Shown: positions 1 to 9,331, counted from the first letter of the stretch. The stretch is DNA of 47,181 nt from Nitrospinota bacterium (GCA_009873655.1 WAIB01000019.1:1-47181); one strand, 5' to 3'. Notes: generated from the sequence alone by a model not told the origin. Numbers and translations are program-made.

Positions 1-1281
1 TTTGGGGCCCTGGATGTAGCGCCGGCTTTTAAACAGGACCCTTTTTATGGGCCCCTGAAATGCATATTGAAAACCGGGGCTTTGCGATAACAGAATCGGT
101 TTTGCCCCAAAGGGCCGAATGATTCGGAAATATAGGTTGGCATTTTTCCATACCTGTTTGAACCCTTTTTTCCCGGGTTGTCGTTCCAATGCGAAAGATT
201 CCAGTTTATCTCCTTTCTTATTGGTGACAAAAATTTCATCACGCCCATTGCCGTTGATGTCCCCCACATCAACCCCTAAGAACTGGTCGAATCCTTTTCT
301 CATTTTCATCTGGCCAATTTTTCTTAACTTGCCTTTCTTCAGCTTAAAGACCATGACCCGGTAGTGGTCGATGAGAACGTACTCTTTTTTGCCATCGCCG
401 TTCAGGTCCCCGACATCGAAGTCCACAATTTCATAAGGAAACAGCTCCTTGCCGATGAACTTAAAAGACTTTTTCTTTGCTTCAAAACTGGTTTGCGGGC
501 CGCTTCCCCTTTCCCTGCGTGCTTGTCTGGCAGGCAGGTCGTCAGAGAGGACCCGGGCCTGCTTTTGCAGCGAACCGTCTTTTGCTGAAACCAGTTTGTA
601 ACTCAAGGCCATCTTTCCCTTAATCGTACGAACCTGGGGAAACAAAATGAGGTCGGCATCGACTTTACGCTTTAACCTTCTCAGGTTTTTGGGTTTTAAG
701 GCGGAGGTTTCGCTGAGTTTTTCATCTGCCATCCACAAACCAAGATCGAAGGCAGGGACTTCAAATCGTGGATGCTGGTTGAGCTTCTTTTCCAGGTTGA
801 GGCGAAGTCGATCCGCATCTAATTTCTTTCGCGATTTGATATTGGGCGGTGCTACAAGAAAACTCAACTTCTGGAACGGACTTCTCACCCCATCACCTTC
901 TTTGGGCAGGGCTGTGGGATTGAGGGACCGCGCGTGCGAAAAATCTTTCCGGACTTCCAGTATTTCAACCTCTCCCAAATCCGTTTCTTTACGGCCCACC
1001 TTCTTTTTGGTGACGGGGTGAAAAAGGTCCCTGCCATATCGAATGAGTTTCAGGCGGTCGCCTTTTTTGACGGGCATACCGCGTTTGAGGTCCAGGGTCA
1101 GTCCGTTTCCCTCCACCGCGATGACATAGCCTTCCAACGGCGGATAAAGCGATTCGATCTGCGAAACAATTCGGTCCAGGGTGGCATCTGACTGGGCAGG
1201 AGAAGGGCGAGGATTCGTTATCACCAACAGAAGGGCCGCGAATATAATTAATCCAAAAACCTTGTGATTCAATTTTTGCAT
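1..1281 (-). CDS. Exported FG-GAP/VCBS-type repeat protein, C-terminal end outside window
   Basis: An uninterrupted minus-strand frame of 427 codons begins with ATG at 1281 and runs off the left edge without a stop. Residues 1-33 form a signal peptide (short basic start, hydrophobic core LIIFAALLLVI, then SPAQSD). Two FG-GAP-like motifs lie near residues 288-305 (DVGDLNGDGKKEYVLID) and 336-354 (DVGDINGNGRDEIFVTN); the D-x-N-G-D/N-G spacing is typical of calcium-binding beta-propeller blades. Residues of about 35-130 look like a separate beta domain. The gene lies 50 bp downstream of moeA on the same strand and may be co-transcribed. The product is probably periplasmic or outer-membrane associated; no specific role can be read. 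Confidence 0.85.
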   Translation of the reverse strand, partial: MQKLNHKVFGLIIFAALLLVITNPRPSPAQSDATLDRIVSQIESLYPPLEGYVIAVEGNGLTLDLKRGMPVKKGDRLKLIRYGRDLFHPVTKKKVGRKETDLGEVEILEVRKDFSHARSLNPTALPKEGDGVRSPFQKLSFLVAPPNIKSRKKLDADRLRLNLEKKLNQHPRFEVPAFDLGLWMADEKLSETSALKPKNLRRLKRKVDADLILFPQVRTIKGKMALSYKLVSAKDGSLQKQARVLSDDLPARQARRERGSGPQTSFEAKKKSFKFIGKELFPYEIVDFDVGDLNGDGKKEYVLIDHYRVMVFKLKKGKLRKIGQMKMRKGFDQFLGVDVGDINGNGRDEIFVTNKKGDKLESFALERQPGKKGFKQVWKNANLYFRIIRPFGAKPILLSQSPGFQYAFQGPIKRVLFKSRRYIQGPK

Positions 1282-1331
1282 AGTAAACCGGTAAGATTGA
1301 TAGTGTCTATTATCCAGCGGTTGCGGATTTA

Positions 1332-2546
1332 TTATACATCCAACAGTTGAACGGCAACTTGCTCGCCTTCTTTAATTTCCGCTTCTTCCAGGGGGAAAAT
1401 CAGCAGGCCATTGGCATTGGCGGCGGATTTCAATACTCCAGATCCCTGCTCTCCTGCCGGAGTGACAGTATATTCTCCATCGCTGGAGGTAACAATCGCG
1501 CTTAAAAAATGCAGACGTCCGGGTTTTTTATGAATGGTCCGGGTCAGTTTGGCTTGCACGGTGGGGTGCATTAAATCCGAGCAACCCATCACTTTTTTCA
1601 GGGACGGGCGGACAAATTGTTCAAAAGAAACAAATGAAGACACGGGATTGCCGGGAAGCCCGAAAATGGGCGTTTCGCCAATGCGGCCGAACGCGAGAGG
1701 TTTCCCCGGTTTCATCGCGACTTTCCAGAAAAGCATTTCCTGTCCCATTTTTTCAAGGCTCGCTTTGACCAGGTCATAATCTCCCACAGACACACCCCCG
1801 GAAGAAACCACAATATCTGATTGCAAAGCCCATTCGAATTTTTCCATCAAGTCTTTTTCCGTATCCTTGGCGATCCCCAGATATACCGGGATGCCCCCTG
1901 CGGAGCGTATTTGTGCTGCCAGCATATGACCATTGCTGTTGTAGATTTGGGGCCCTTCCGGCTTCTGGTCGAGTTCGAGAATCTCATCCCCGGTTGAAAG
2001 GATGGAAACCGTAGGCCGCTGGCCCACCGCAACCTGCGACCGACCCACCACAGCCATCATGCCAATATGAGCGGGGCTCAGGGTCACGCCTTTTTTAATC
2101 ACGGTTTCTCCCTTTTGCACATCTTCACCGGCTTTGCGAATGTTCTCTTCCCCATCAGCCCGGTCTTTGGCGAGTATGAAATTTCCCTCTTTATCGGTAT
2201 CTTCCTGCATCAGTACCGCGTTGGCTCCGGGGGGAATGGGAGCGCCGGTCATGATCCGCATGGCCTGGCCCGGCTTCAAAGTTCCTTTTGCCGCGTAACC
2301 AGCGGCAATTTCTTCAACCACTTCGAGTTTTACCGGAGACTCGGGGGTGGCCGATGCGATGTCTTCCGCGATCAGGGCGTAACCGTCCATGGCCGAGTTG
2401 TCGAGGGGAGGATTGTTCAGACCCGCTACGATATCCTCGGCAAGCACACGCCCCAGGGCCCCGCCCAGGGAAACTTTTTCCACCCCTTTGAAATGGATTT
2501 TTTCCAGAATTTTCTGTCTGGCTTCATGGACGGGAATCAAACTCAT
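1332..2546 (-). CDS. moeA: Molybdopterin molybdotransferase MoeA
   Basis: MoeA inserts molybdate into adenylylated molybdopterin, the last common step of molybdenum cofactor synthesis, in the cytoplasm. The 404-residue length is normal for the family. Visible signatures are PLDNSAMDGYAL near residue 48, TGAPIPPGANAV near 100, the MoCF-like STGDEI near 185, SSGGVSVGDYD near 249 and FGLPGNPVSSF near 295. Its ATG overlaps the TGA of the upstream mobBA gene in an ATGA arrangement, so the two are translationally coupled. The cofactor is needed by nitrite oxidoreductase and nitrate reductase type enzymes, which suits the respiratory genes in this window. Confidence 0.96.
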   Translation of the reverse strand: MSLIPVHEARQKILEKIHFKGVEKVSLGGALGRVLAEDIVAGLNNPPLDNSAMDGYALIAEDIASATPESPVKLEVVEEIAAGYAAKGTLKPGQAMRIMTGAPIPPGANAVLMQEDTDKEGNFILAKDRADGEENIRKAGEDVQKGETVIKKGVTLSPAHIGMMAVVGRSQVAVGQRPTVSILSTGDEILELDQKPEGPQIYNSNGHMLAAQIRSAGGIPVYLGIAKDTEKDLMEKFEWALQSDIVVSSGGVSVGDYDLVKASLEKMGQEMLFWKVAMKPGKPLAFGRIGETPIFGLPGNPVSSFVSFEQFVRPSLKKVMGCSDLMHPTVQAKLTRTIHKKPGRLHFLSAIVTSSDGEYTVTPAGEQGSGVLKSAANANGLLIFPLEEAEIKEGEQVAVQLLDV

Positions 2547-3670
2547 ATCTTCTCCTGTTCCCGCTTGGCACGCGCAATCTCGTACTCTTCGGGGGTGTTT
2601 ACGTTCATAAAATGGTGCCGGTCGGAATCACTGATTTTAACCTGCTTGAAAGGCAGTTCGCTGATGATTCGCGTGGGGGACAGTTCCCTCCTCGACATGG
2701 CTTCATAAAGCGGTAAAACAAATTTGGGTTCATAGATAGCGCACATGGGTTCCACACCCAGGCCGCCTTTCTGGATATAGCAGGTGCCGTAACGCAAGGG
2801 GTCCCTTGCCTGGACGATGGTTTGTATATTTTTTTCGCTGATAAAGGGCATGTCGCATGCGGTTACCATCCAGGCATTCTGGGGAAACCTTCCCATCAAC
2901 GTTGCCAGTCCTCCAACGGGACCCAGACCAATGTGCTCATCGTTGATTCTCTCCACTCCTTCCATCTCGCCTAAAGGTCCCATATCAAGATTGCTTCGCG
3001 AAGAAAGGAATACCCTGCTGCATGATTTTTTCAATACCCGGACCAACCGTTCTGTTTCTGAAATGCCATTGTAAGACAGCGAAAATTTAGGTTGTCCCAT
3101 TCTTTTGCTTTGCCCGCCTACAAATACAGCCCCAAACAATTCACTTTTGCGGCTGACAAAATGGTCGCGAACGAATTTATAGATTTGCTCAATTTCGTCA
3201 CGATGAAAATCCGGGACATCGGGCAGGTCTTTTGACTTAACACCCTGATGGATCATTGCCTTGATTCCGGGGGTTTCATTGGGTATCGGCATTTTACCCT
3301 CATGATCCAGAAAAACGATTTTATCGAAAGGAGATTTTTTATATCCTTCGATTAAGATACAATCGCATTGTTCCAGGGCATGAATGACCGACCTTTTTTT
3401 GAAAGCGTTGTCGGCAACAATGGCAAAATGCCGGGGATCATTAATGGTAACAATACCCGCTCCTGCCTGGGTGGCGCGGGCCGTATCTTTTCCATCTCGA
3501 TCAATTTCAAATCGATGGGAATCGTGCTTATAGTAACCGGCGCGGATTTCCTCATCGGTAAACCGTTTGATTAATTTTTCGAGAAGGGTGGTTTTGCCTA
3601 CCCCTGAAAAACCCGCAAAGCATAAAAACGGGGTTTTAAATTGTTCCCAATAAACATCCATATGGAGCAT
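2543..3670 (-). CDS. mobBA: MobB-MobA fusion, molybdenum cofactor guanylyltransferase
   Basis: Two cofactor proteins are joined in one 375-residue chain. The N-terminal part (about 1-175) is MobB: GFSGVGKTTLLEKL is a P-loop, followed by GYYKHDSHRFEID. The C-terminal part (about 180-370) is MobA: GAVFVGGQSKRMGQPKF matches the nucleotide-binding GG-x-S-x-RMG-x-xK motif, with NDEHIGLGPVGGL and TACDMPFIS further on. MobA attaches GMP to Mo-molybdopterin to make the guanine dinucleotide form used by DMSO-reductase-family enzymes. The ATG at 3670 is preceded by AGGG; a second ATG at 3661 has no ribosome site. A good sigma-70 promoter lies at 3750-3778. It overlaps moeA by 4 bp. Confidence 0.93.
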   Translation of the reverse strand: MLHMDVYWEQFKTPFLCFAGFSGVGKTTLLEKLIKRFTDEEIRAGYYKHDSHRFEIDRDGKDTARATQAGAGIVTINDPRHFAIVADNAFKKRSVIHALEQCDCILIEGYKKSPFDKIVFLDHEGKMPIPNETPGIKAMIHQGVKSKDLPDVPDFHRDEIEQIYKFVRDHFVSRKSELFGAVFVGGQSKRMGQPKFSLSYNGISETERLVRVLKKSCSRVFLSSRSNLDMGPLGEMEGVERINDEHIGLGPVGGLATLMGRFPQNAWMVTACDMPFISEKNIQTIVQARDPLRYGTCYIQKGGLGVEPMCAIYEPKFVLPLYEAMSRRELSPTRIISELPFKQVKISDSDRHHFMNVNTPEEYEIARAKREQEKI

Positions 3671-3749
3671 CCAACCCTGTATAATGAAGGCCGAACAGGC
3701 ATGGTTGCAGGTTCGGCAGGTAAGTCATTAAAAATAAGTGAATTAGACT

Positions 3750-3778
3750 ATTATTTCGCAGCCATCTTGTGCTGTCAA
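3750..3778 (-). promoter_or_regulatory. Sigma-70 type promoter of mobBA-moeA
   Basis: Read on the minus strand, TTGACA (3778-3773) and AATAAT (3755-3750) are separated by 17 bp, about 80 bp before the mobBA start. The -35 box is exact consensus and the -10 box differs at one base. Confidence 0.7.
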
Positions 3779-3864
3779 CCCTTTTCGTCTGCAGGTTTTC
3801 AAGTGTAGAGCGGGGTTTATTAGTGGGGTTGTTTGTGTTTATTAAAAGAAGGACAAATTGCCTG

Positions 3865-4854
3865 ATGCCCATGCAAAATTTAAAAAACATTTTGGTACCA
3901 GCGGGAATCTTTTTATTACTGCTTAAGGGGCTCACTTTTGCGGAAGAAATCAACACAAGCCTGGCCCCCCATGTTCCCCCTCATACCTCGCGAATCATGC
4001 CGGAAACGGTGGTGATCCATTTTACCGCCAAAGAGTTTATTGGTCCGCTTGAGCCTGGAAAAAACTACAAATTCTGGAGCTTCAATGGAACCGTTCCAGG
4101 ACCCATGATCCGAGTCCGTCTTGGAGATACGGTGGAGTTTCATCTTTCTAATGATGATACCAATCAATTCCCTCACAATATAGACCTCCATGCGGTAAAC
4201 GGACCCGGCGGAGGGGCGGAGGCTACTCTGGTAGCCCCGGGTGAGGAGAAAGTGTTTCAGTTTAAAACGCTCCATCCCGGGCTCTTTATTTACCATTGCG
4301 CATCGCCCGTGCCCGGAATACCAGCTCATATTGCAAACGGTATGTACGGTTTGATTCTGGTGGAACCGAAGCATGGGTTGTCCAGGGTGGATCATGAGTT
4401 TTATGTTTTCCAGAGTGAATTTTTCACCCAACCTTCTGAGAAAGGTGTCCTGGAATTTTCTCTTGAAAAAGGAATGGCCGAACAACCGGATTATGTTGTT
4501 TTCAACGGTAAGTCAGGAGCTTTGGTAGGGGACAGGGCCCTTCAGGCAAAAGTGGGGGAAAAAATTAGAATCTATTTTGGCAATATAGGGCCCAACGCTG
4601 CATCCTCTTTCCACATTATCGGCGAGGTTTTTGATCAGGTATATCTGGAAGGAGCACTGGATGGGCTCGCGAATAAAAATGTTCAAACCACGTTGGTGCC
4701 TTCAGCAGGTGCCGCCATTTTGGAATTCAAAGTAGACATTCCCGGAAATTATTTGCTGGTGGATCACAGTATATTCCGAATCAATAAGGGAGCCGTGGCT
4801 GTCCTTAACGTTACCGGGGAAGATGACCCGGAGATATTTCGAGTTCTCGATTAA
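3865..4854 (+). CDS. nirK: Copper-containing nitrite reductase, NirK type
   Basis: This two-cupredoxin-domain enzyme reduces nitrite to nitric oxide in the periplasm. With the ATG at 3865 the product has 329 residues and a clean signal peptide (MQNLKNILVPAGIFLLLLKGLTFAEE); AGAAGGA sits 11 bp upstream. The longer frame from 3769 would put 32 unlikely residues before the signal. All copper ligands can be placed: type 1 His104, Cys145, His155, Met160 and type 2 His109, His144, His250, with the active-site Asp107 in HNIDLH. The gene is divergent from mobBA-moeA and monocistronic. NirK homologues occur in nitrite oxidisers, where direction and role are debated. A plain multicopper oxidase is less likely because the type 2 trinuclear pattern of laccases is absent. 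Confidence 0.9.
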   Translation: MPMQNLKNILVPAGIFLLLLKGLTFAEEINTSLAPHVPPHTSRIMPETVVIHFTAKEFIGPLEPGKNYKFWSFNGTVPGPMIRVRLGDTVEFHLSNDDTNQFPHNIDLHAVNGPGGGAEATLVAPGEEKVFQFKTLHPGLFIYHCASPVPGIPAHIANGMYGLILVEPKHGLSRVDHEFYVFQSEFFTQPSEKGVLEFSLEKGMAEQPDYVVFNGKSGALVGDRALQAKVGEKIRIYFGNIGPNAASSFHIIGEVFDQVYLEGALDGLANKNVQTTLVPSAGAAILEFKVDIPGNYLLVDHSIFRINKGAVAVLNVTGEDDPEIFRVLD

Positions 4855-4922
4855 TACTTATCCCCTATTTTAAAACTCAATCGTAAGGGTTTTTGTTTTG
4901 AGGAAATGAAAATCAAGGATTT

Positions 4923-7160
4923 ATGATTTCTTTGAATTCCAGATTTCTATTGTCACTCGCGGGCCTGTTTTTATTGACGGTTATTGTGTTTCAAGGCGTT
5001 CTCGATAATGGGTTTGTACTGAATTGGGATGATTTTGAGTATGTAACTGACAATAGATTGGTTCAGAAAGGGACAAACTTTTTTGAAATACTCACGGCGT
5101 TTCACTCTGCCAACTGGCATCCGCTAACCTGGTTTTCCCACTCACTGGATTATCAATTATATGGATTGAATCCCCGGGGGCATCATCTGACCAGTTTGGT
5201 TCTGCATGGATTGAACACTTGCTGGGTATTTGCCCTGTTTATCCTATTGGCGGGAAATGGGAGGGAAAGTTTCGATTATGATGTTTATGCAGGAGGCATT
5301 TTTTCAGCCCTGTTATTTGGGTTGCATCCCTTGCGTGTTGAATCCGTAGCCTGGGTTTCGGAACGCAAGGATTTACTTTGTGCCTTCTTTTTTTTTTCAA
5401 CCCTTGCTGCCTATTGCTTTTATGCGAGGGAGAAAAAAGGTTGGAAGTACGGGATCCTGATTTTTCTGTTTGCCCTGGCAATTATGTCGAAGCCCATGGC
5501 GGTGACATTGCCTGTTGTACTTTTGCTCATAGATGTTTTTCCACTGCAACGTTTGCGCTTATTAAAAGAACTCCCACCTCTTTTAATTGAAAAAATTCCT
5601 CTCTTTGCATTGAGCTTGACGGGCGGGGTGCTGACACTGGTTGCTCAAAAATCCACCGGAGCAATTACAAGCCTGGAGGCGACCTCATTTTCTGACCGAA
5701 TCATTAATTCTTTTCATGCACTCTGGTCGTATCTGGAAAAAACCATATGGCCTGTGGACCTGTTGCCCTTTTATCCATTTTGGGAAAACCCTTCTTTACT
5801 TAGTACGAAATTTTTACCCGGTCTGATTTTAATTTCAGGTGTGGCCCTGTTTGGTTTTTTTCAGTGGCGGAAGGGAAACCCTGCGTGGCTGATAGCATGG
5901 ATGTTCTACCTGGTTACCCTGGCACCGGTTATTGGCATTATAAAAGTGGGTGCGCAGGCGATGGCTGACCGGTATACCTATATCCCGACATTGGGTCCTG
6001 CCTTCCTGGCAGGGGCAGGGCTGATGATTGGGTGGCGAAAGAATATATTGCGCTCGGGGATTATTTTGATGACCACCATTATGGTTTTTGCCTTGAGTTT
6101 CCTGTCAATGAAACAGATCAAAATCTGGCATGATGGACAATCCTTATGGCTACCCGTCGTGGAAAAATTTCCGGGGAAAGTCCATCATGCACACGCAAAC
6201 CTGGCCACCTTTCACTTTCAGGAGGGACAACTTGAAAAGGCCGAAAGTCAACTGAAAATAGCATTAAAAATTCAACCCGATGAGGTCGATTCTTTATTTT
6301 ACCTGGGGATGATTTACACAGATCAGGGTCGGCTCGCTGAAGCCAGAGACGTTTTGCAAAAAGCATTAAGGATAAATGCTGAAGATGAAAGAGTGCTCTA
6401 TCGCCTGGGGGTGCTGCATGAAAAATCAGGACAGGCAGATCTCGCGCAGAATGAATATCAAAAGGCCCTGGGGTTAAACCCTGAGTTAGAGACAGTGAGA
6501 CTTCGACTCGGCCAGCTTTATTCTAAAACAGGGCAGATTCAAAAAGCGGAGGAACAGTTTAATAAGGTCCTGGAACTTGATGCTGAATCAGAAGGGGCCA
6601 GAAATAACCTGGGGGCACTCTATTATCAAACTGGCAGGTTTCAGGATGCTGAAACAGAATATTTGCGGGTTATAAAGGCCTGGCCACAAAAGATGCGTGC
6701 CTACAACAATCTGGGTGTGCTTTATTACGAAACAAAAAAATTTACGGAAGCAGAAAAAATTTTTCAGAAGGTTTTGGGGATGGACCCAAACCATATTGAT
6801 GCAAAAAATAATTTGGGGATGCTATATCTTCAAATGAATAAAAAAAAGGAAGCGATTAAGTTACTGGTATCTTCAAATACCATGGACCCGAATCGTGTCG
6901 ACACGCATTATTATCTGGGAATGGTGTATATGTCTGAAAAAAATTGGCGGTCAGCCCAGAGAGAATTAGAAACCGCGTTGTCTTTAGGTCCGGACAATGC
7001 GGATATTTATGACAAGCTGGGTATTGCTTATGCCCAGGAAAAAATGTGGGAAAAGGCAGGGGAAGCTTTTGAATCGGCCCTCCGGTTAAATCCATCCCAT
7101 CCTTCGGCCAGGATAAATTTAGAACGATTAGAAAATAAAAAAACAGGCAACAGGCAATGA
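4923..7160 (+). CDS. Membrane protein with TMTC-like N-terminus and ten TPRs
   Basis: The 745-residue product has two halves. Residues 1-400 hold many hydrophobic segments and the motifs NWDDFEYVTDN, HPLTWFSHSLDYQLYG and LHPLRVESVAWVSERKDLL, as in bacterial relatives of TMTC/protein O-mannosyltransferase-like GT-C membrane proteins. Residues 415-740 contain ten consecutive tetratricopeptide repeats (for example ARNNLGALYYQTGRFQDAE), expected on the periplasmic side. In eukaryotes TMTC proteins O-mannosylate cadherins; for bacterial relatives the substrate is not known. An acidic pair (WDD) in the first loop fits the GT-C catalytic position. It stands alone, convergent with the transglutaminase gene, with a hairpin between them. 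Confidence 0.85.
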   Translation: MISLNSRFLLSLAGLFLLTVIVFQGVLDNGFVLNWDDFEYVTDNRLVQKGTNFFEILTAFHSANWHPLTWFSHSLDYQLYGLNPRGHHLTSLVLHGLNTCWVFALFILLAGNGRESFDYDVYAGGIFSALLFGLHPLRVESVAWVSERKDLLCAFFFFSTLAAYCFYAREKKGWKYGILIFLFALAIMSKPMAVTLPVVLLLIDVFPLQRLRLLKELPPLLIEKIPLFALSLTGGVLTLVAQKSTGAITSLEATSFSDRIINSFHALWSYLEKTIWPVDLLPFYPFWENPSLLSTKFLPGLILISGVALFGFFQWRKGNPAWLIAWMFYLVTLAPVIGIIKVGAQAMADRYTYIPTLGPAFLAGAGLMIGWRKNILRSGIILMTTIMVFALSFLSMKQIKIWHDGQSLWLPVVEKFPGKVHHAHANLATFHFQEGQLEKAESQLKIALKIQPDEVDSLFYLGMIYTDQGRLAEARDVLQKALRINAEDERVLYRLGVLHEKSGQADLAQNEYQKALGLNPELETVRLRLGQLYSKTGQIQKAEEQFNKVLELDAESEGARNNLGALYYQTGRFQDAETEYLRVIKAWPQKMRAYNNLGVLYYETKKFTEAEKIFQKVLGMDPNHIDAKNNLGMLYLQMNKKKEAIKLLVSSNTMDPNRVDTHYYLGMVYMSEKNWRSAQRELETALSLGPDNADIYDKLGIAYAQEKMWEKAGEAFESALRLNPSHPSARINLERLENKKTGNRQ

Positions 7161-7186
7161 TAAGAGTTGGAAAGGATTCAGGCCTG

Positions 7187-7217
7187 GGTCATGAAAATCA
7201 TGACCAAAATGTTTTTT
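7187..7217 (+). terminator. Hairpin terminator between convergent genes
   Basis: GGTCATGA (7187-7194) pairs perfectly with TCATGACC (7198-7205) over an AAA loop, followed shortly by a T-run (7211-7216). It lies 27 bp after the TPR gene stop and next to the stop of the opposing transglutaminase gene. Confidence 0.6.
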
Positions 7218-7218
7218 G

Positions 7219-9273
7219 CTAAAAAGAATTTAAAGAAGCCTTGATTTCTTTTTCAATGTCTGGATCAGCCAACTGTTTTCCGAAGCGCACTTTTTCGTAA
7301 TAGTCGGTAATCTGTTTTACTTGTTGGAATTGGTCAGGAGGAATTTGGGAATTCAAAAGTTCCCGCGCGGTCCAATGGGGTTTTATTCTGGTTCCTTTTT
7401 TCTCCAGCCGTTTCTGTAACTCTTTATAGAACATAACTGCTTGCGGTAAGGGGGGCGAAAGCCTTCTTTTTTTAAAAATAAATACAAGAAAAAGGATGAC
7501 CAGCAAAACCACCCACTTCTGGTTTCCCGCCCATTTTTTAATCTGCCCCCATTCCAGGGATGCCAGGTTTTTCAATGAATCCACGGCTTCCCGGCTTCCT
7601 GATCGGAAGAACCGGATCATGCTTTCCTGGTCTTTATAAGAGTATCGAATGATATAGCGTTGCCAATTCATCCGTAAAAGATCAAGAGTTCGTGCAAGGG
7701 GACCGGGGGTGGAGGCGACAGCCTGGTTCGGGTCCGGGGGGGTGGGGTCAAACACAACCCAGCCGTTACCCTGAATATAGGCTTCCACCCAGGAGTGGGC
7801 GTGTCTTTGCCTTATGATGAGATAGTTTCCCCATTCGTGCCATTCCGCACCCACGAATCCGTTGACCAGTCTTGCCGGTATCCCGGCTTCCCGAAGCAAG
7901 ATGACCATAGCCGAAGCGAAATATTCGCAATGGCCTTCTTTCCTGTCGAAAAGGAAATATTCCAATGCGGTTTTGTCCGGATCGTTTTTCATATCCAGAG
8001 AATAACCAAAATCGCTGAAATGATTGAGAATTCTAAAAGCTTTTTCCTCGATTGAATCCAAACCTCGGGTCAGGTTTGCCGCCAGGTTTTTTGTGGCCTG
8101 GCTGATTTTTGGAAGCTGCAGAAATCGTTTTGGAAATACATTTTTATCATAGCGGGGAACCTCTAGGCTGTAAGTCATATTGGGGTCAGAAATTTCAGAA
8201 ACCAGAGTGTATCTTTTGGGACGCGATTTTGAACCGTCCGTTCTAAAAACAAAACCCTGGTCTATGTGCAGCCTTTTGAAATTTCCATCCGCGAAAATGG
8301 GGATACCATGTGTAAACAGATAAGGAATATCAAAGGATTCCATATACACCGTTTGCTCAACCACTTCTTTGGGTTGGGTAACTTGAAACAGACCCAGGCC
8401 TTTACCCGGTTGGTTTGGAAGACTGATTCCACGGTTCAGGGTGGAGTTCCAGGTTTTTCCGTTGTAATGGTCCAATACCACCCCACGCCATAGAATTCGC
8501 GATTTGGGTCTGTAAGGTTTGCCATGGCGGGTATATTCGACGCGCATCACCACGGATGAATTTTGTTTGATTTTTCCCACATCTCCAAGGGTGACTACAT
8601 CGGAAAAACCGGTGATCGGGTTGGAGGAGCTTTTCAAAGCAATAAAGCCAAGTCCTAACCGTGGAAAGGTGATGAAGATGACCGCAGTCAATATCAGGCT
8701 CAAAAGAACCAGTCCGGTAGACCACCCTAAAAAAGCTTTGTTGATTTTTTCATTCCTGCCCCGGTTATTGAAGGAATGGGGCGAACTGCGAGCCCCTGCC
8801 TGTTCGGCCATCAAATGGTAGGAGATCAGGCACCAGCTCAACACCAGATAAAAACTGAGAAAGACCCCGGCAAATGCAAGGCCCTGGATATATAAAGCCC
8901 CAATTAAAAGGCAGACAATGGCGATGAGGTAACCGAAGAGGTAATCGTTGAATTCTGTTTTAAAAATAAAACGAGTATAAATAAGGTAAACCAGAAACCC
9001 GGATACCAGACTCAGGATGGACAGATCAAAACCGAGATAAAGGAATATTACAAGCAGCAGGCCCCAGGTCGAACTGGTTATGTTGTTTGAGGGTAAAACG
9101 GGAATCGTAGAACGGTATTCCAGAATGTAACAATAGACCAATCCCGCAAGCAGAATACCCGCGGTTAATCCGGAAAAAATTTCACTCAGCGCTAAACAGA
9201 TCAGGGCCAGTCCGGCAAGTAGATAATTGCTGACAAGGAACGCTGTACGAAGGTTTAGGGCGAAGTTTGACAA
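7219..9273 (-). CDS. TgpA-like membrane transglutaminase
   Basis: The 684-residue protein has the TgpA layout: an N-terminal block of about six membrane segments (residues 1-210, DUF3488-like), a large extracytoplasmic part, a transglutaminase/protease-like core and a further membrane segment near residue 590 (WVVLLVILFLVFIF) before a C-terminal cytoplasmic DUF4129-like tail. The catalytic triad is visible: Cys in EGHCEYFAS, His in RHAHSWVEAY and Asp in VVFDPTPPDP. In Pseudomonas TgpA is essential and periplasmic, but its substrate is not established. The usual partner genes (MoxR ATPase, DUF58) are not adjacent here. Confidence 0.9.
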   Translation of the reverse strand: MSNFALNLRTAFLVSNYLLAGLALICLALSEIFSGLTAGILLAGLVYCYILEYRSTIPVLPSNNITSSTWGLLLVIFLYLGFDLSILSLVSGFLVYLIYTRFIFKTEFNDYLFGYLIAIVCLLIGALYIQGLAFAGVFLSFYLVLSWCLISYHLMAEQAGARSSPHSFNNRGRNEKINKAFLGWSTGLVLLSLILTAVIFITFPRLGLGFIALKSSSNPITGFSDVVTLGDVGKIKQNSSVVMRVEYTRHGKPYRPKSRILWRGVVLDHYNGKTWNSTLNRGISLPNQPGKGLGLFQVTQPKEVVEQTVYMESFDIPYLFTHGIPIFADGNFKRLHIDQGFVFRTDGSKSRPKRYTLVSEISDPNMTYSLEVPRYDKNVFPKRFLQLPKISQATKNLAANLTRGLDSIEEKAFRILNHFSDFGYSLDMKNDPDKTALEYFLFDRKEGHCEYFASAMVILLREAGIPARLVNGFVGAEWHEWGNYLIIRQRHAHSWVEAYIQGNGWVVFDPTPPDPNQAVASTPGPLARTLDLLRMNWQRYIIRYSYKDQESMIRFFRSGSREAVDSLKNLASLEWGQIKKWAGNQKWVVLLVILFLVFIFKKRRLSPPLPQAVMFYKELQKRLEKKGTRIKPHWTARELLNSQIPPDQFQQVKQITDYYEKVRFGKQLADPDIEKEIKASLNSF

Positions 9274-9317
9274 TCGAAATCCTATTATCTAGAATGATTC
9301 CTTTTTTAAGACCCTGG

Positions 9318-9331
9318 TCGGCGAAAGCCGA
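9318..9331 (+). other. GAAA-tetraloop hairpin in intergenic region
   Basis: TCGGC-GAAA-GCCGA forms a five-pair stem closed by a stable GNRA loop between the divergent transglutaminase and cyclophilin genes. It lies 49 bp before the cyclophilin start. There is no T-run after it, so it is not an intrinsic terminator; a 5' leader structure is possible. Confidence 0.35.

Noticed and set aside
2067-2708. 213-codon plus-strand frame across moeA and mobBA
   Set aside because: It is antisense to two well-recognised genes and shows no family features.
3769-3864. Long N-terminal extension of NirK from the first start in the frame
   Set aside because: The extension precedes a complete signal peptide, overlaps the opposing promoter and has no ribosome site, whereas AGAAGGA supports the start at 3865.
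9318-9331. GAAA hairpin as an intrinsic terminator of the transglutaminase gene
   Set aside because: It lies upstream of that gene's start and lacks a T-run on the relevant strand.
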